Source of the DNA: an uncultured Collinsella sp. | GTDB lineage: Bacteria > Actinomycetota > Coriobacteriia > Coriobacteriales > Coriobacteriaceae | DNA: 14,044 nucleotides | NCBI GenBank assembly: GCA_900549535.1 | Contig: UROR01000045.1 | Location: 1-14,044 of the forward strand | Direction: 5' to 3' | Shown: positions 12,681-14,044 of the stretch, piece by piece | How positions within the stretch are numbered: the stretch's first letter is position 1 | Layout of the letters: every line of letters starts with the position of its first letter | The notes under the pieces: model-generated | The model's input: the letters and a program-made list of their open reading frames with translations, nothing else | Told to the model about the DNA's origin: nothing | The model's database searches: none | Translations under genes and position numbers: made by a program

Positions 12681-14044
12681 TTAGCGCAGGGACCTCAGGC
12701 CGCCGGCGTTCTTGTCGAGCACCGTAAAGCGCACGACATCCAGGTGCTCCAGGATGCTGATGGCTCGCTTGCGCGACACGCCTAGGGCCTCGCGCAGGAC
12801 GCTTGTGGTAGCAGCGCCGCCGGCATCAGCGATGGCTTCGGCGATGAGCTCGCGCGCATGGGCCTCGGCAGCGGCGGACAGGGCCACGTCGCGCTCGACC
12901 TTGACGATTGAGCGGTTGAGCGAAAGCTCGCGCAGGGCACGCGTCACGGTGTCGCGATCGAGCTGTAGCTGCTCGCCTACCTCGGGCAACGTCGGCGCAT
13001 CGAGGCCAGCTTTGTCCAGCAGGGCAACGATACGCTCGCAGGCCTCGCGCACCACGCGCGCCGCCGCAGCGGCGGAGTGCGGGTCGAACACCTCGGCACC
13101 TTCGGAGGCGCACACGCCACGCGAGCAGCCCTCGGCAATCAACGCCGCGGCAACGGCATCGTCGGCGGCAGGCCAGGCAGCATGAGCGACGGCACCGGGC
13201 GTAAAGCCGGTCTCCTTGGGAGCCGCCGCGTGCATGGCCGACAGGGTCGTCGCGAGCGTGTCCATCGCACCATCAAGCACGGCGGCACTCGCGTACAGCG
13301 CCACGTCGCCCGCGGCAAGCTCGCGCACGCCGCCCTCCGCCACCAGCGCACGCAGCGCAGCGTCAACATCGCCGGCAGCCATATCCAGCGCCGTAACAAC
13401 ATCGGCAGCCGTAACCGGCAGTGTCTGCAGTGCCAGCCACGCGTCGACCGCGCCCGCAACATCCCCAGCTTCGAGCGCCGCATACAGCGCACACTCCCCG
13501 TCGGAAAGCTCACGCGAGCGACGGCAGCGCGAAAGCAGCACGCGCCCGCCGCCAATGAGCATCACCGGCGAATACGACAGCACCACGGCATGGTCGCCAG
13601 AGCGCAGCGGCAGCGGGTCCTCCAGGCGCACCTGAACGGTACGCGTCTCGCCCACCGCCACAGGAGCCTCGCCCTCCATGAGCATGATGCGGCCGACGAC
13701 CTCGGCCGTGCCCGCCATCACGTGCACGCGTGCGCCCGACTCGAGCACACGCGGCTTGGCGCCCTCGCGGCCCAGGTAGGTAAACGTCATCATAAAGCGC
13801 AGCGTCTGGCCAAAGCGGCCCTCCACGCCGAGCATCTCGCCGCGATCGAGCGCCGCGACGCCATCGCCCACCAGGTTGAGTGCCACGCGTTGACCGGGCA
13901 GCGCCCGCTGCGTATCGCCATGCACCTGGATCCCACGCACGCGGCAAACCGCGCGCGACGGCAGCGCGACGAGCTCGTCGCTCACCGCGACGGGCGCATC
14001 GTGCAACGTTCCCGTCACCACGGTACCGACGCCCTTGATCGTAA
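12681..14044 (-). CDS. selB: SelB, selenocysteine-specific elongation factor, C-terminal ~453 residues (start beyond the window)
   Basis: Delivers Sec-tRNA-Sec to the ribosome at UGA codons followed by a SECIS hairpin. The visible part starts just after the GTPase domain: TIKGVGTVVTGTL is the hallmark opening of the EF-Tu-like beta-barrel domain 2, followed by VCRVRGIQVHG. Domain 3 follows to about visible residue 175. The rest is the string of winged-helix domains that binds the SECIS RNA, ending in ATTSVLREALGVSRKRAISILEHLD, the typical last winged helix with SRK...LEHLD. Full-length bacterial SelB is about 600-640 residues, so the G domain (about 170 residues) lies off the right edge. The winged-helix section is very Ala-rich, in line with the high GC content. 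The selC gene lies 150 bases downstream, separated by an inverted repeat. Confidence 0.96.
   Translation of the reverse strand, partial: TIKGVGTVVTGTLHDAPVAVSDELVALPSRAVCRVRGIQVHGDTQRALPGQRVALNLVGDGVAALDRGEMLGVEGRFGQTLRFMMTFTYLGREGAKPRVLESGARVHVMAGTAEVVGRIMLMEGEAPVAVGETRTVQVRLEDPLPLRSGDHAVVLSYSPVMLIGGGRVLLSRCRRSRELSDGECALYAALEAGDVAGAVDAWLALQTLPVTAADVVTALDMAAGDVDAALRALVAEGGVRELAAGDVALYASAAVLDGAMDTLATTLSAMHAAAPKETGFTPGAVAHAAWPAADDAVAAALIAEGCSRGVCASEGAEVFDPHSAAAAARVVREACERIVALLDKAGLDAPTLPEVGEQLQLDRDTVTRALRELSLNRSIVKVERDVALSAAAEAHARELIAEAIADAGGAATTSVLREALGVSRKRAISILEHLDVVRFTVLDKNAGGLRSLR

Overview
The window is GC-rich bacterial chromosome with every gene on the minus strand. The tig-clpP-clpX block, the style of the proteins and the intergenic palindromes suggest a Coriobacteriia (Actinomycetota) gut anaerobe, probably near Collinsella. 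That assignment is an inference from general resemblance; no ribosomal RNA or marker search was possible.

Layout in the direction of transcription (right to left). The right edge holds the C-terminal ~453 residues of SelB, the selenocysteine elongation factor. It is followed by a long imperfect palindrome, then selC (tRNA-Sec, anticodon TCA) with its own candidate -10 box and a strong terminator. Next come mobA (molybdenum cofactor guanylyltransferase) and a small DUF3343-type putative Se/S carrier with an unusual Cys-rich N-terminus, then a REP-like hairpin. gdhA (NADP-type glutamate dehydrogenase) follows as a separate unit with a clear terminator. A two-gene operon then encodes a molybdenum hydroxylase: an FAD subunit and a fused [2Fe-2S]/molybdopterin subunit resembling E. 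coli YgfM/XdhD, a family proposed to need labile selenium. After its terminator come tRNA-Leu(TAG), tig (trigger factor), clpP, clpX and a terminator. Last is a 115-bp palindromic element in the leader of valS, which runs off the left edge.

Functional reading. About half the window is a selenium/molybdenum neighbourhood: Sec decoding (selB, selC), Mo-cofactor maturation (mobA), a candidate Se/S carrier, and a Mo hydroxylase of a class linked to selenium. The likely beneficiaries of selB/selC/mobA are Mo-bis-MGD selenoproteins such as formate dehydrogenase encoded elsewhere; the hydroxylase would use selenium as a cofactor ligand instead. The other half is housekeeping: protein folding and turnover (trigger factor, ClpXP), translation (tRNA-Leu, ValRS) and nitrogen assimilation (GdhA).

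Intergenic DNA is short but full of inverted repeats. Five look like intrinsic terminators (clpX, tig, xdh, gdhA, selC). Three others (valS leader, selB-selC gap, downstream of the DUF3343 gene) look more like dispersed palindromic elements. No CRISPR array, insertion sequence or phage gene was seen.
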